Positions 8,714-17,964 are shown, counted from the first letter of the stretch. The stretch: 64,000 nucleotides of DNA from Bordetella parapertussis (GCA_945866125.1 CAMBFZ010000015.1:36330-100329), one strand, 5' to 3'. The notes: generated by a model from the letters alone, not told the origin. Made by a program: numbers and translations.

Positions 8714-10419
8714 TGCCAGGGAGCCAGCGTGATGATAACTTTGACGCCGCCGACAAAAGTCTGCGGCTTTATTTGCGCGCACTTTGGGATCGTGAATTCA
8801 TCTTGCGCCCATGTGAGCAGCCGCTGACGCAAATCCGGCCCTATATTTCCGAGCTAGGTATTCATCTACCGCGACAATACGGCGCGGTTCAAGGTCAGCT
8901 GGCAAAAGACCTCTACCGCGCCGCGGCAGCGCATGCGGCCGCCCATCAAGTTTATTCGGCCAAACCATTTGAGCGTCAAAAGTTAAGGCCGGTACAAATC
9001 GCCATCATCGCCTTACTCGAAGACGCGCGTGTCGAACACCTTGCCATCAGTGCCATACCGGGACTACGTCGATTATGGCTACAGTTTTTTGATGCGCGCA
9101 GCTACGAGGGCATTGGTGTGGAATCGTTGTTGCTGCGGCTCTCCCATGCCTTGCTTGATCCCGATCGTGATGATGATAATCCGTGGGTCATCAAAGCGCG
9201 ACGCTTGTATTACGCCTCACAACAATCGGGCAGCAATGCTGACAGTCTGCGCGAAGTCGGCTCGTTGCTCGGCAATGACCTCGGCCAAATGCGGGTGCAG
9301 TTCAATGCCAAATCGTATACGGTAGAGCCGCTTTATCGCGATGACAATCTGTTTTTGTGGGACAGCGAGGCCCCACCGCAAGAGATGCGCATAGCCGATC
9401 TGGCGCCAATCCCCACGGAAGAAGCGTCGCAGTCCACACCACAATTCAAGCCCGACAGTGCAGACGATGCGCGCTATCGCGCACGCGAACTTGCGCAAGC
9501 CGACCCCGACAAACAAACCAACAATGAACCCGAACGCCCGACCTATCCGGAATGGGATCAGCGTACCGGTCATCTGCGTCCGCACTGGTGCAGCATCACC
9601 GAGCAAGACCTCTTAGAAGGCGATGCGCAGCGATTACGTAGCAAACTGGCTCAACACGCACCCTTATCAAAACGTCTGGCACAAGGACTGCATGCGAGAA
9701 AAATCGGGCAAGCTGTGCGCTTATATAAGGAAGATAGCGGCGAGTCTTTTGCGCTCGACGCCCTCATCGCGGCACGCACCGCTTTGCGTTGCGGCCAACT
9801 GCCTGATTGGCGCGTGTTTCATCAGCGCCGTTTGAAAAAACAAGATTTATCCGTTTTGCTACTGCTCGATTTATCGGCCTCCACAAATGCTGTTCTTGGT
9901 GAGGCGACGGTGCTCGCACTCATTCGTGAGGCCAGCATGTTGTTGGGTGCTGCAATCAGCCAAAGTGGCGATCAGTTTGCCATCCACGGCTTTCGCTCGA
10001 ACGGCCGTCATGAGGTTAATTACTTGCGCTTCAAGGAATTCAATCAGCCATTCGATGATACGGTACTAGGGCGACTCGACCGGGTAGAGGGCGCGCTATC
10101 GACACGGATGGGAGCTGCGATTCGGCATGCCCACACCTGTCTGCAAGGCTGTCGTACGGCGCAACAGCTAATCTTGCTAGTTACGGATGGCGAGCCGCAT
10201 GATATTGATGTTTTTCACCCCGGCGTTTTGATGCACGATGCGGCACACGCGGTGGCACACGCTACGGCCGCAGGCTCGCCTGTATTTTGCGTGTCCGTCG
10301 ACCCCAAGGCAGATGACTATATTCGACGCATTTTTGGACTGCATCATTATTTAGTGATTGAAAATGTCGAGCAGTTACCGCAACGACTCCCCGAACTTTA
10401 TCTGCGCTTGACTGCGTAA
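8713..10419 (+). CDS. VWA-domain protein of the CbbO/NorD family
   Basis: A 568-aa protein. The C-terminal third is a von Willebrand A domain with a MIDAS motif (LLDLSAST, then LVTDGEPHDID). The N-terminal two thirds are helical and CbbO/NorD-like, with an acidic, low-complexity stretch around 225-300. The ATG at 8713 shares one base with the stop of the AAA+ gene; a TTG one codon earlier (8710) is also possible. Overlap and conserved pairing indicate a complex with the ATPase, the VWA part probably recruiting the client. The stop is followed after 6 bp by the end of a convergent gene. Confidence 0.88.
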   Translation: MPGSQRDDNFDAADKSLRLYLRALWDREFILRPCEQPLTQIRPYISELGIHLPRQYGAVQGQLAKDLYRAAAAHAAAHQVYSAKPFERQKLRPVQIAIIALLEDARVEHLAISAIPGLRRLWLQFFDARSYEGIGVESLLLRLSHALLDPDRDDDNPWVIKARRLYYASQQSGSNADSLREVGSLLGNDLGQMRVQFNAKSYTVEPLYRDDNLFLWDSEAPPQEMRIADLAPIPTEEASQSTPQFKPDSADDARYRARELAQADPDKQTNNEPERPTYPEWDQRTGHLRPHWCSITEQDLLEGDAQRLRSKLAQHAPLSKRLAQGLHARKIGQAVRLYKEDSGESFALDALIAARTALRCGQLPDWRVFHQRRLKKQDLSVLLLLDLSASTNAVLGEATVLALIREASMLLGAAISQSGDQFAIHGFRSNGRHEVNYLRFKEFNQPFDDTVLGRLDRVEGALSTRMGAAIRHAHTCLQGCRTAQQLILLVTDGEPHDIDVFHPGVLMHDAAHAVAHATAAGSPVFCVSVDPKADDYIRRIFGLHHYLVIENVEQLPQRLPELYLRLTA

Positions 10420-10425
10420 AATGGC

Positions 10426-11361
10426 CTAGCGCGTCGTAAATGACCAGCGCTGACTGACTGCAAGATCATCAACCCAGCCGTCAAATTGAACCTCGTAGTT
10501 AGTCCCACTACGCAGCGGCTGCAGCGGAATCAGTGCAGCTGCCGACAAGGGCGTCTCAAGGTCACGCAAGCCATCGAGCAGGTAGGCCAGCAATGGCGGC
10601 TCACCACGCGCACGTAATACAAACCGCGCCACACGCAGGACTTTGTCTCTGTCGGCATGCACGCTGATGGGATAGCCGACTTCGTCCAGTGCAGTCACTG
10701 GGTCGGGTGTTTCCTGATTGCTAAAAAAGTTAGGGCGTACATTTTGTTGTCCCGCGCGCGGCCAATAAATGATCCGTCCGGGCACCAGGCCCGCGGCGGG
10801 CGGACTTAACACCAGGTTTGCGGTAAACCAGGTAGCGCCGTCAACGCGGGTCGATGTACCCGCACCGACTTGGTTAAACGTGGGCTCGAAGATCACAAAG
10901 CGGTGATACACGGCAGAGAGCAAACCCTCTGCCGCAGCAAAGCCATCGCTTTGCTGCGTGGCCGCGATGACTTCGGCATCGGCATAACCCTCAGCAGGTA
11001 AGTTAAGTCCGGCAGCGAGCAATCGTTGCCGGACATTGACGCCTGTATAGCCGGGTAAAGTGGGATTTTCTTCGTGCGTGGTGACAGAATTGATCTGCTG
11101 ATAGTTTGCGTGCGCGCCGGCGGCACGGTCTATCGTGTCGCTACGAAGCAGCGCAGCAAGACCCGCTTGCTGGCGTCGATAATTAAACCAATTCAGCCCG
11201 TCAGTGGCAACATCACCCGTGACAATTGGCGCACTTGGCTCTTGTGCCGAGAGCACCGTGGCCGTGGAGAGGCTTGCTGTCGTGGCGGGCGTCTGGTCGC
11301 CACACCCGGCTAATGAGATAAGCGCGAACAGCAGGAGCAATGCTTTGCGCGTTGAATGCAT
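10426..11361 (-). CDS. CAP/SCP-domain lipoprotein
   Basis: A 311-aa exported protein. It begins MHSTRKALLLLFALISLAGC, a lipoprotein signal with lipobox LAGC, so it should be anchored by lipid. A CAP (cysteine-rich secretory/PR1-like) domain lies at about 55-200, with LNWFNYRRQQAGLAAL and the H-containing ANYQQINSVTTHEENP. The C-terminal 110 residues resemble a beta-rich Ig-like domain. The ATG at 11361 is preferred to an in-frame one at 11457 because it puts the signal at the N-terminus. The role of bacterial CAP proteins is poorly known. Single gene, between convergent cbbO-like and divergent abrB-like genes. Confidence 0.8.
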   Translation of the reverse strand: MHSTRKALLLLFALISLAGCGDQTPATTASLSTATVLSAQEPSAPIVTGDVATDGLNWFNYRRQQAGLAALLRSDTIDRAAGAHANYQQINSVTTHEENPTLPGYTGVNVRQRLLAAGLNLPAEGYADAEVIAATQQSDGFAAAEGLLSAVYHRFVIFEPTFNQVGAGTSTRVDGATWFTANLVLSPPAAGLVPGRIIYWPRAGQQNVRPNFFSNQETPDPVTALDEVGYPISVHADRDKVLRVARFVLRARGEPPLLAYLLDGLRDLETPLSAAALIPLQPLRSGTNYEVQFDGWVDDLAVSQRWSFTTR

Positions 11362-11483
11362 GCGATGTATTCCTGTTGTTGTTAAAGTACGGCCAGCTAA
11401 TGTGTCTGTCACGCACACATTGAACCGTTCGACCGCACCACAGCGTGTCGGTTGCATTCCGGGCGATTGCTACAATACTGGCC

Positions 11484-12527
11484 ATGTGGAACACTTCCTC
11501 GCACGCACTGCGTGCTTTTTTATTGACCTTGATGCTGGCACTGCTGGCGGCATCGGTTTGCGTGTATCTCGATACACCTTTGCCTTGGATGATCGGTCCG
11601 CTGTTTGCCACCGCCGGTGCGCGCTTGCTACAGGCGCCCTTGTATTGTCCGGTGCCCGTTCGTGAAGCGGGACAGTGGGCCATTGGCACCGCACTGGGTT
11701 TGTATTTCACACCTGCCGTGATGCACATTTTGCTTACGCGTTTGGGCTTAATCGCCGCCGGCGTCGCCTTTGCACTATTACTTGGCGTGCTGTGCGCAAG
11801 CTTGCTACGCAAGCTGAGTGGCGCAGACCGGCCGACTGCTTTTTTTGCGATGGCCGTTGGGGGTGCTTCAGAGATGGCTACGCAGGGGGAGCGTTATGGC
11901 GCCGCCGTGGAGTTTGTCGCGGCCGCACACAGCTTACGCATCATGATGGTGGTGGCCACCATTCCTTTTGCGCTGAAGTTTTTTGACGTACATGGATCGG
12001 ATGCTTATGCGCCGGGAACACACGAGGTAGCCTATGTCGGACTGACTGCGCTGGTGCTGGTAACGACGGTGACGGCAGTGGCATTGAAGCGGCTTGGATG
12101 GCCGAATGCTTGGGTGATCGGACCTTTGTTAATGAGCATTGCGCTGACTGCAAACGGTGTGACGTTGTCGGCATTGCCGGAATGGTCCATTCACTTGGGT
12201 CAGCTGTTTATCGGGATCTCATTGGGCACACGCTTTACGCCGACATTTTTGCGCGCCGCGCCACGCTTTATGATCAGCGTGATGCTCTGCACCGTATTGG
12301 CATTATTTTTGGCGGCGGGCTTTGGATGGCTGCTCGCATTAGTCGGTGGGATTCACCCTGCCACCGCCATATTAGCCACCTCGCCAGGCGGCATTGCCGA
12401 GATGAGCCTGACAGCAAAAACCCTGCAGCTTGGCGTGCCTATCGTGACGACATTTCACGTCACACGCATGGCGGTGCTGGTGTTAACGATTGGTCCCCTG
12501 TTCAGACTGCTGAATCAGCCTGCTTAG
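11484..12527 (+). CDS. AbrB-family (ammonia monooxygenase-like) membrane protein
   Basis: A 347-aa integral membrane protein of the AbrB/AmoA-like duplicated family, with two similar halves of about five helices each. Signature repeats include LPWMIGPLFATAGARLL and PNAWVIGPLLMSIALTAN, plus GGASEMATQGERYG and SPGGIAEMSLTAK. Function in this family is unsettled; transport or regulation have been proposed. The ATG at 11484 is used; a GTG at 11445 would add 13 residues. TACAAT lies only 8 bp before the ATG (11471-11476), so the transcript may be leaderless or nearly so. The stop overlaps that of the convergent asparaginase gene. Confidence 0.82.
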   Translation: MWNTSSHALRAFLLTLMLALLAASVCVYLDTPLPWMIGPLFATAGARLLQAPLYCPVPVREAGQWAIGTALGLYFTPAVMHILLTRLGLIAAGVAFALLLGVLCASLLRKLSGADRPTAFFAMAVGGASEMATQGERYGAAVEFVAAAHSLRIMMVVATIPFALKFFDVHGSDAYAPGTHEVAYVGLTALVLVTTVTAVALKRLGWPNAWVIGPLLMSIALTANGVTLSALPEWSIHLGQLFIGISLGTRFTPTFLRAAPRFMISVMLCTVLALFLAAGFGWLLALVGGIHPATAILATSPGGIAEMSLTAKTLQLGVPIVTTFHVTRMAVLVLTIGPLFRLLNQPA

Positions 12528-13018
12528 CTCAACGTGCGCCGCTCAAACGCCCCGGCCACACGATTTTTTACTACGTCGTCCCACGCAAACAGCGTGGCCT
12601 GCATGGCGATACTGACACCGTGTGGCTGTAGTTGGGCCGCGGCCAGCGCAAATCCCAGATTGAAAAAAGCATCCGATCCAACGATCTCGTAAGGCACCAT
12701 CGCCCCTGTTAGCACGATACTGCGCGCCAGTCCCGCGCGCCCAAGTACTTCGGCCGTTTCGCGCATGGTGTCGGTACCATGGATGATGACGATGCGCTCT
12801 TCGGGGGAGTCGATGCAAGCCGCCAGTATTTGTTGACGATGACGGTCGTTCATCTCTAGTGAATCTAGCGCGAATAAAGACTGAAAAATAACCGTGTCAT
12901 GCACCCGCGCCGCAGCGAGTGCCGCAGGTATGACACTATCTCCAAACACGAGCTGGCCGCCCTGAGGGTCATAGTGTTTATCGAAGGTACCGCCGGTGGC
13001 AATGAGTCGGATGCGCAT
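12524..13018 (-). CDS. Short asparaginase-like protein (N-terminal domain only)
   Basis: A 164-aa protein. It carries the asparaginase/glutaminase N-terminal fold with nucleophile motif IATGGTFDK (T11) and second motif IIHGTDTMRET (T82, D83). Ordinary L-asparaginases are about 330 aa; here the C-terminal domain is absent and the gene stops cleanly at a convergent neighbour. Small one-domain members of this superfamily exist in databases as asparaginase-domain proteins, so this need not be a truncation. The ATG at 13018 is chosen over a TTG three codons earlier. Activity on asparagine is uncertain because part of the usual substrate site is missing. Confidence 0.8.
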   Translation of the reverse strand: MRIRLIATGGTFDKHYDPQGGQLVFGDSVIPAALAAARVHDTVIFQSLFALDSLEMNDRHRQQILAACIDSPEERIVIIHGTDTMRETAEVLGRAGLARSIVLTGAMVPYEIVGSDAFFNLGFALAAAQLQPHGVSIAMQATLFAWDDVVKNRVAGAFERRTLS

Positions 13019-13136
13019 GGGTGTCAAAACATAAAGTTATTAAACAGAATGGGCATGATACCGCTCGCGGGAATCTCCATGTGCGAAGTGACGGCGCCCG
13101 ATCGGAGAGTGCCGTCGCCTGCTAAACCGTGCAAAC

Positions 13137-13170
13137 AAAAAAAAGAGTGGGTGTCATGATGACCCCACTC
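13137..13170 (-). terminator. Strong leftward terminator hairpin in a gene-free gap
   Basis: GAGTGGG (13145-13151) pairs with CCCACTC (13164-13170), continued by GTCAT/ATGAC with one bulged T and a one-base turn. On the minus strand the hairpin is followed by eight Us (13137-13144). No protein gene on the minus strand ends here; the nearest, the asparaginase gene, begins 119 bp further on. The hairpin may end a small RNA from 13171-13435 or act as an attenuator for the asparaginase gene. Confidence 0.65.
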
Positions 13171-13435
13171 CAAAGTTGCAGAGCAAACAAGGCGAGGAAC
13201 GACCTGTTTGCAAGCCATCCGAGACAAGATGGACGTCAATCATACGAGCGATGCTGAGGACAATGCCAATGCTATGTTGTCATGATCTTATGCAGATTGT
13301 CGCAATAGCAAAGCACTTGTTTTAACTTGCCTGAGCAAACAATCTATATTCGTGCGGTGATAAAAATTTGCTTTTGATGAGCGCGCATTAGCCGCTACAC
13401 TTGCTTGGTTCGAGTCATCTTCTCGTTAGCATTTT

Positions 13436-14200
13436 ATGAAACCTGTCGCTCCCGGTACTGTTATTTTTCATCGCTATCGCGGCTATGGCGTGGTCACGTC
13501 TGTCAATCTGATGACGGGCTGGATATCGGCCCGCTTTGGCGGCGAGGGCCGCACGCTGGATTTAAATTTGTCTTGTGATCAGGTACACCATGCAGATGGT
13601 GAACCCATCCGATTTCGGCGCATGCCACCTGACCGTATGCCGCATGGACGCCTGATGGCGATGATGCGTGAACTGCACATTGCGGGCTATGAGCGTCTTT
13701 ATTTATATAGCTGGCCGAAGCCTTCCGGGCTACATTGGCGCTGGCATTTGTTTACAGGTCCACGACACTGGATGCAACGCAGTTGGCGCGAGGGTTGGTA
13801 CGGCTCAGGTGCACAATACAATCTCAATCCAGTCATGGGTTGGGGCGATGCGCCGGGTGCCGACACGCATGATCTGTTGTCTACTTTGGCAAAATTTGAT
13901 CCGCAAGGTTTGGCACAGGCGCTGGGGCGCGATGAAGATCACACGAAATGGTTTGCCGATGTGTGCGAAATGCTGTTGCCGAACTATACGTTTTCATTAG
14001 GCTGGGATCAGCAAGACGGACCTCGACCGGCGCATTTGCCCGTCATCCCTTTGCGCGCGAATGTCCCGGCTTACCAAGGCCCATCCTTACCCTGGCCACC
14101 GGGCTGGGGCCGCCTATGGAGCAGTGTGCCGCGCATTAGTTTGCCGGCGCCGGCTACGGGAACAAATCGCGCTGGCGCCCCTTCCGACGCTGATCGTTAA
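13436..14200 (+). CDS. Conserved-looking hypothetical protein
   Basis: A 254-aa soluble protein that I do not recognise. The first 70 residues look like a small beta-barrel (PGTVIFHRYRGYGVVTSV...ISARFGGEGRTLDL). The middle is rich in Trp and Tyr (YLYSWPKPSGLHWRWHLF, WREGWYGSGAQYNL), and the C-terminus is rich in Pro and Trp (SLPWPPGWGRLWSS). There is no signal peptide or membrane helix. The last 47 bp overlap the convergent MOSC gene. The coding look is good (length, regular codon use), but no function is claimed. Confidence 0.7.
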   Translation: MKPVAPGTVIFHRYRGYGVVTSVNLMTGWISARFGGEGRTLDLNLSCDQVHHADGEPIRFRRMPPDRMPHGRLMAMMRELHIAGYERLYLYSWPKPSGLHWRWHLFTGPRHWMQRSWREGWYGSGAQYNLNPVMGWGDAPGADTHDLLSTLAKFDPQGLAQALGRDEDHTKWFADVCEMLLPNYTFSLGWDQQDGPRPAHLPVIPLRANVPAYQGPSLPWPPGWGRLWSSVPRISLPAPATGTNRAGAPSDADR

Positions 14201-14747
14201 TCTGCACGATCGCGACTTCTCGCGGGCCAGGGAGTAATTGCATCGGCATTCCAGCCTCGAGTTCACCGGTTTGAATCACTTTCAAATACACACCGGTGTA
14301 GCCCGCTTGCAGCATGTGTCTCACTGCGTGTGCAAATCCCATGCGCGCACCAAATTTATAACAAGGTGCACGGGGTTCGGTGACTTCGAGTATTACGCTG
14401 CCAATTTGTAGTCGGTCACCAACCCATAATGCGGTTTCAATCAGGCCTTGCGTGGTCAGGTTCTCGCCCATAGCGCCGGGCTCGAGCGGCAGATGCTTCT
14501 TCAATACGCGCTCGCGCTCAGTAATCCAAAAATCATAGTGCTCGTAGGGATAGGCGTAGACCGCCTTGTCGAGTCCACCGTGCACCGTCAGATCAGCTCG
14601 CTCATCGCCGTGTAAACCGAGCGGCTTCAGCAAAACTGGGCCGGCTACGGCTTGTTTGCGAATGCCCGTCATGACCGACTCGGTCTTACCGGACTCGGTT
14701 ACAAATAAAGGCGCAACCGGCCCAACATTGACACTAAGCAGGCGCAT
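14154..14747 (-). CDS. MOSC-domain protein (YiiM-like)
   Basis: A 197-aa protein with a MOSC domain, the sulfur-carrier fold found at the C-terminus of molybdenum cofactor sulfurases. Seen are LHGDERADLTVHGGLDKAVY, GENLTTQGL, and the conserved cysteine context TEPRAPCYKFGARM. Stand-alone YiiM-type members reduce N-hydroxylated compounds using molybdenum cofactor (family knowledge). The ATG at 14747 places the normal N-terminus (MRLLSVNVG). It overlaps the upstream dehydrogenase gene by 14 bp, so they form an operon, and it converges on the hypothetical gene with a 47-bp overlap. Confidence 0.88.
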   Translation of the reverse strand: MRLLSVNVGPVAPLFVTESGKTESVMTGIRKQAVAGPVLLKPLGLHGDERADLTVHGGLDKAVYAYPYEHYDFWITERERVLKKHLPLEPGAMGENLTTQGLIETALWVGDRLQIGSVILEVTEPRAPCYKFGARMGFAHAVRHMLQAGYTGVYLKVIQTGELEAGMPMQLLPGPREVAIVQINDQRRKGRQRDLFP

Positions 14748-15723
14748 AGGGATGAAGATTCGTTGGTCGTAAACGGCCGTGCATAAAGTCAGCAGCGGCT
14801 TCAAAGGCAGGGCGGAAGTCGTGCTCGTAGCTGTCTTGTTCAACAAAGCCCAGATGCGGCGTCGCGAGCAAATTTTCCAATTGCAAAATAGGGGCGGTGG
14901 GCAATAAGGGCTCTGACTCAAATACATCAATAGCAGCAAACCCGGGGCGCCCGTTGCGCAGGCTTTCTACCAGCGCCTCCGGCGCAATTAATTCGGCACG
15001 ACTGGTATTAACAAGCAGTGCATCGGGTTTCATGCGGGCGAGATCAGCCGTCGTAATCCCATGCCGGGTCTGTTCGCTGAGTCGCAAGTGCACTGAAAGT
15101 ATATCCACCTCTGCAAGAAAGGACTCCCGTGAAGACGCGGCGATCAAACCGTCAGCCACCGCTCGCTGGCAACTTTCCGCACTGCCCCAAACCTGGACCG
15201 TCATGCCAAATGCTTGGGCATAGCCAGCAACCAACTGACCAATACGTCCGTAGCCCCAAATGCCCAACGTACGCCCCCGCAATACTCGACCTAAGGTGTT
15301 ATGGCGGGCATGGATTGATGCGCTTTGCCACAAGCCTTGTTTGAGCAGGCCCGCGTAGTGCGGGACCTTCCGGCTGGCCGCCAAGATCAGCGCCCACGTC
15401 AGCTCGGCCGGCGCCACCGGGTCCCCGGTGCCCTCAACGACTGAAATGCCATGCTCGGCGGCAGCCGCAAGATCAACGTGTGTCCCCAGCCGGCCGGTCT
15501 GGCAAATCAGTTTGAGTTTCGGCAAGCGCGCCAATAATGCGCGCGGTAACGACGTGCGTTCGCGGATTAGCACTAACACATCAAATTCAGCCAACCGAAT
15601 GGCGAGCTGCCCCACACCTTTGGCGTTACGCTGAAAAATTTTGACCTCAAGACCATCAAGCAAGGAAAAGCACGCTAGGTGCCGCACGCAATCTTGATAG
15701 TCATCCAGAATGGCCAGTTTCAT
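14734..15723 (-). CDS. D-2-hydroxyacid dehydrogenase family protein
   Basis: A 329-aa NAD-dependent oxidoreductase of the D-3-phosphoglycerate dehydrogenase/formate dehydrogenase-like superfamily. The Rossmann motif is LGIWGYGRIGQLVAGYA (about 151-167). The catalytic set is visible as R in LVNTSRAELI, E in AIDVFESEPL and H in ATPHLGFVE. The substrate cannot be read from sequence; 2-keto or 2-hydroxy acids are expected. First gene of a two-gene operon with the MOSC protein. An ATG start at 15723 is followed directly by the family N-terminus MKLAILDDYQD. Upstream is an unannotated 328-bp gap shared with the divergent pckG. Confidence 0.9.
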   Translation of the reverse strand: MKLAILDDYQDCVRHLACFSLLDGLEVKIFQRNAKGVGQLAIRLAEFDVLVLIRERTSLPRALLARLPKLKLICQTGRLGTHVDLAAAAEHGISVVEGTGDPVAPAELTWALILAASRKVPHYAGLLKQGLWQSASIHARHNTLGRVLRGRTLGIWGYGRIGQLVAGYAQAFGMTVQVWGSAESCQRAVADGLIAASSRESFLAEVDILSVHLRLSEQTRHGITTADLARMKPDALLVNTSRAELIAPEALVESLRNGRPGFAAIDVFESEPLLPTAPILQLENLLATPHLGFVEQDSYEHDFRPAFEAAADFMHGRLRPTNLHPYAPA

Positions 15724-16051
15724 GTTGTGCGATGTTATTAAATTTTATCGATTTTTAATTATCAAAAAGTGTATTTATCGGGCCAGTATCTGCTTTTACA
15801 GCGTTTTTTGAGCGGCAACAGCAAGCGTCAATGTTCGGTAGAGGTACAATCCTGACTGAAGAGTTTTTTAATTTTAATGGCGAAAGCTCAGCTAAGCGTT
15901 CGATCACCATAACATCGCATCGCATCGGACTCCGCGGAACGTATCCACCGCTTTCGACAAGACCGCCGTATCGTCCCTCTCGGGATGCGCCACAAGCCAA
16001 CGACGATCCTGCCGACCGGGCCAGGCACCATTTTTGGCATGGAGGTAGTGT
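15724..16051. other. Intergenic gap between divergent dehydrogenase operon and pckG
   Basis: 328 bp with AT-rich sequence at 15724-15780. A strong ribosome site for pckG (GGAGG, 16041-16045) lies at the right end. No convincing gene was seen; the one plus-strand frame here has no ribosome site. Promoters for both neighbours must lie here, but I cannot place them confidently. Confidence 0.5.
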
Positions 16052-17908
16052 ATGAATCAACCCCGTATGGCTGGTATTGCATCAATCAATCCACCGGCAT
16101 TTGTAAAAAACCAGAAACTCATCGATTGGGTGGCCGACATCGCGGCACTGACTTTACCCGATCAGGTTTATTGGTGTGATGGCTCACAAGAAGAGTATGA
16201 CCGCTTATGTGCGCAAATGGTCGCTGGCGGCACCATGAAAAAACTCAATTCCGTAAAGCGGCCGAATAGCTATCTGGCTAATTCGGACCCCTCCGATGTG
16301 GCGCGCGTTGAAGACCGCACCTTTATTTGTTCGGCAAAGGAGGAGGATGCCGGACCAACGAATAATTGGATGGCGCCCGCCGCCATGCGTACAACACTCG
16401 GCGACCTGTTTACCGGTTGCATGCGCGGTCGCACGCTGTATGTGGTGCCATTTTCAATGGGGCCTTTAGGCTCACCGATTGCCCATATCGGAGTCGAATT
16501 GTCGGACTCGCCTTATGTTGCCGTCAATATGCGGGTTATGACGCGCATGGGACGAGCGGTCTATGACGTGCTGGGAACAAACGGCGCATTTGTACCTTGT
16601 GTGCATAGCGTGGGAGCGCCGTTGGATGCCGGACAGCAGGATGTTGCCTGGCCATGCAACGCGACAAAATACATTGTGCACTTTCCCGAAACACGTGAAA
16701 TCTGGTCATACGGTTCCGGTTATGGTGGCAATGCATTGTTAGGTAAAAAATGTTTTGCCCTGCGCATTGCCTCAACGATGGGAAGAGACGAAGGTTGGTT
16801 AGCTGAGCACATGTTGATTTTGGGCGTAGAGTCGCCGGCTGGTGAAAAACATTATGTCGCCGCAGCGTTTCCTTCAGCCTGTGGCAAAACCAATTTTGCA
16901 ATGCTGATTCCACCAGCGAGCTTTACCGGTTGGAAAGTAACCACCATCGGTGACGATATCGCCTGGATCAAACCCGGTGCCGACGGACGACTGTATGCGA
17001 TTAATCCGGAAGCCGGTTATTTTGGTGTGGCGCCTGGTACGAACACGGCGACCAATGCGAACTGTATGGCTTCGCTTCGAAGCGATACTATTTTCACCAA
17101 TGTCGCGTTAACTGATGACGGCGATGTATGGTGGGAAGGGATGACGAAAGAAGCGCCATCTCATCTGATTGATTGGCAAGGCAAGGAGTGGACGCCCGAG
17201 AGCGCGAGAGAAACCGGCCGCAAAGCAGCTCATCCCAATGCACGCTTTACGGTTTCGGCAACCCAAAACCCCGTACTAGATCCGGCGTGGGATGACCCAG
17301 CCGGCGTACCTATTTCCGCATTTATTTTTGGTGGTCGCCGATCCAGCACGGTACCACTGGTGACGGAGGCACGTAATTGGGTCGATGGCGTGTATATGGC
17401 CGCGACCATGGGCTCAGAGACCACCGCTGCCGCTGCAGGACAGCAGGGTATCGTACGGCGCGATCCGTTTGCGATGTTGCCTTTTATGGGTTACAACATG
17501 AGTGATTATTTCGCGCACTGGTTAAAAATGGGTGAGCGAATTGCACAAAGCGGCGCGCAACAACCAAAAATTTTCTGCGTAAATTGGTTCAGGACTGATG
17601 AACAAGGCAAATTCATTTGGCCCGGGTTTGGCGATAATATGCGTGTGTTGAAATGGATGCTTGAGCGCGTTGCTGGTAAGGCACATGCCGTTGAAAATGT
17701 ATTTGGACTGACGCCGGCATTTGAAGATCTACAGTGGGATGGTATTGCACTGTCTGCTGATCAATACGCGCAGATTACCTCGATCGATATACCAGCGTGG
17801 CAGGCAGAACTACAATTACATGCAGAGTTATTTCACAAGTTAAGTCATCATCTTCCGGTTGAACTTGAACAGGCGCGCGTCTTATTAGAGAAGCGGTTGG
17901 CAGCCTAA
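16052..17908 (+). CDS. pckG: Phosphoenolpyruvate carboxykinase (GTP)
   Basis: A 618-aa gluconeogenic enzyme that turns oxaloacetate and GTP into PEP, CO2 and GDP in the cytoplasm. The kinase-1 loop is AAFPSACGKTNFAM, with the GTP-class metal and substrate motifs VVPFSMGPLGSP, GDDIAWI and GYFGVAPGTN. Length matches GTP-dependent PCKs (about 610-620). The ATG at 16052 has GGAGG 7 bp upstream. Monocistronic: a strong terminator follows 26 bp after the stop. It would support growth on organic acids, which fits acids released by the amidase and by the mmsA-like pathway. Confidence 0.97.
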   Translation: MNQPRMAGIASINPPAFVKNQKLIDWVADIAALTLPDQVYWCDGSQEEYDRLCAQMVAGGTMKKLNSVKRPNSYLANSDPSDVARVEDRTFICSAKEEDAGPTNNWMAPAAMRTTLGDLFTGCMRGRTLYVVPFSMGPLGSPIAHIGVELSDSPYVAVNMRVMTRMGRAVYDVLGTNGAFVPCVHSVGAPLDAGQQDVAWPCNATKYIVHFPETREIWSYGSGYGGNALLGKKCFALRIASTMGRDEGWLAEHMLILGVESPAGEKHYVAAAFPSACGKTNFAMLIPPASFTGWKVTTIGDDIAWIKPGADGRLYAINPEAGYFGVAPGTNTATNANCMASLRSDTIFTNVALTDDGDVWWEGMTKEAPSHLIDWQGKEWTPESARETGRKAAHPNARFTVSATQNPVLDPAWDDPAGVPISAFIFGGRRSSTVPLVTEARNWVDGVYMAATMGSETTAAAAGQQGIVRRDPFAMLPFMGYNMSDYFAHWLKMGERIAQSGAQQPKIFCVNWFRTDEQGKFIWPGFGDNMRVLKWMLERVAGKAHAVENVFGLTPAFEDLQWDGIALSADQYAQITSIDIPAWQAELQLHAELFHKLSHHLPVELEQARVLLEKRLAA

Positions 17909-17933
17909 ATCATTTTTGAAATGTTTTACTATG

Positions 17934-17964
17934 GCGCGGCAGGGAAACCTAGCCGCGCTTTTTT
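17934..17964 (+). terminator. Rho-independent terminator of pckG
   Basis: GCGCGGC (17934-17940) pairs with GCCGCGC (17952-17958) around an 11-base loop, followed by six Ts. Confidence 0.9.
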
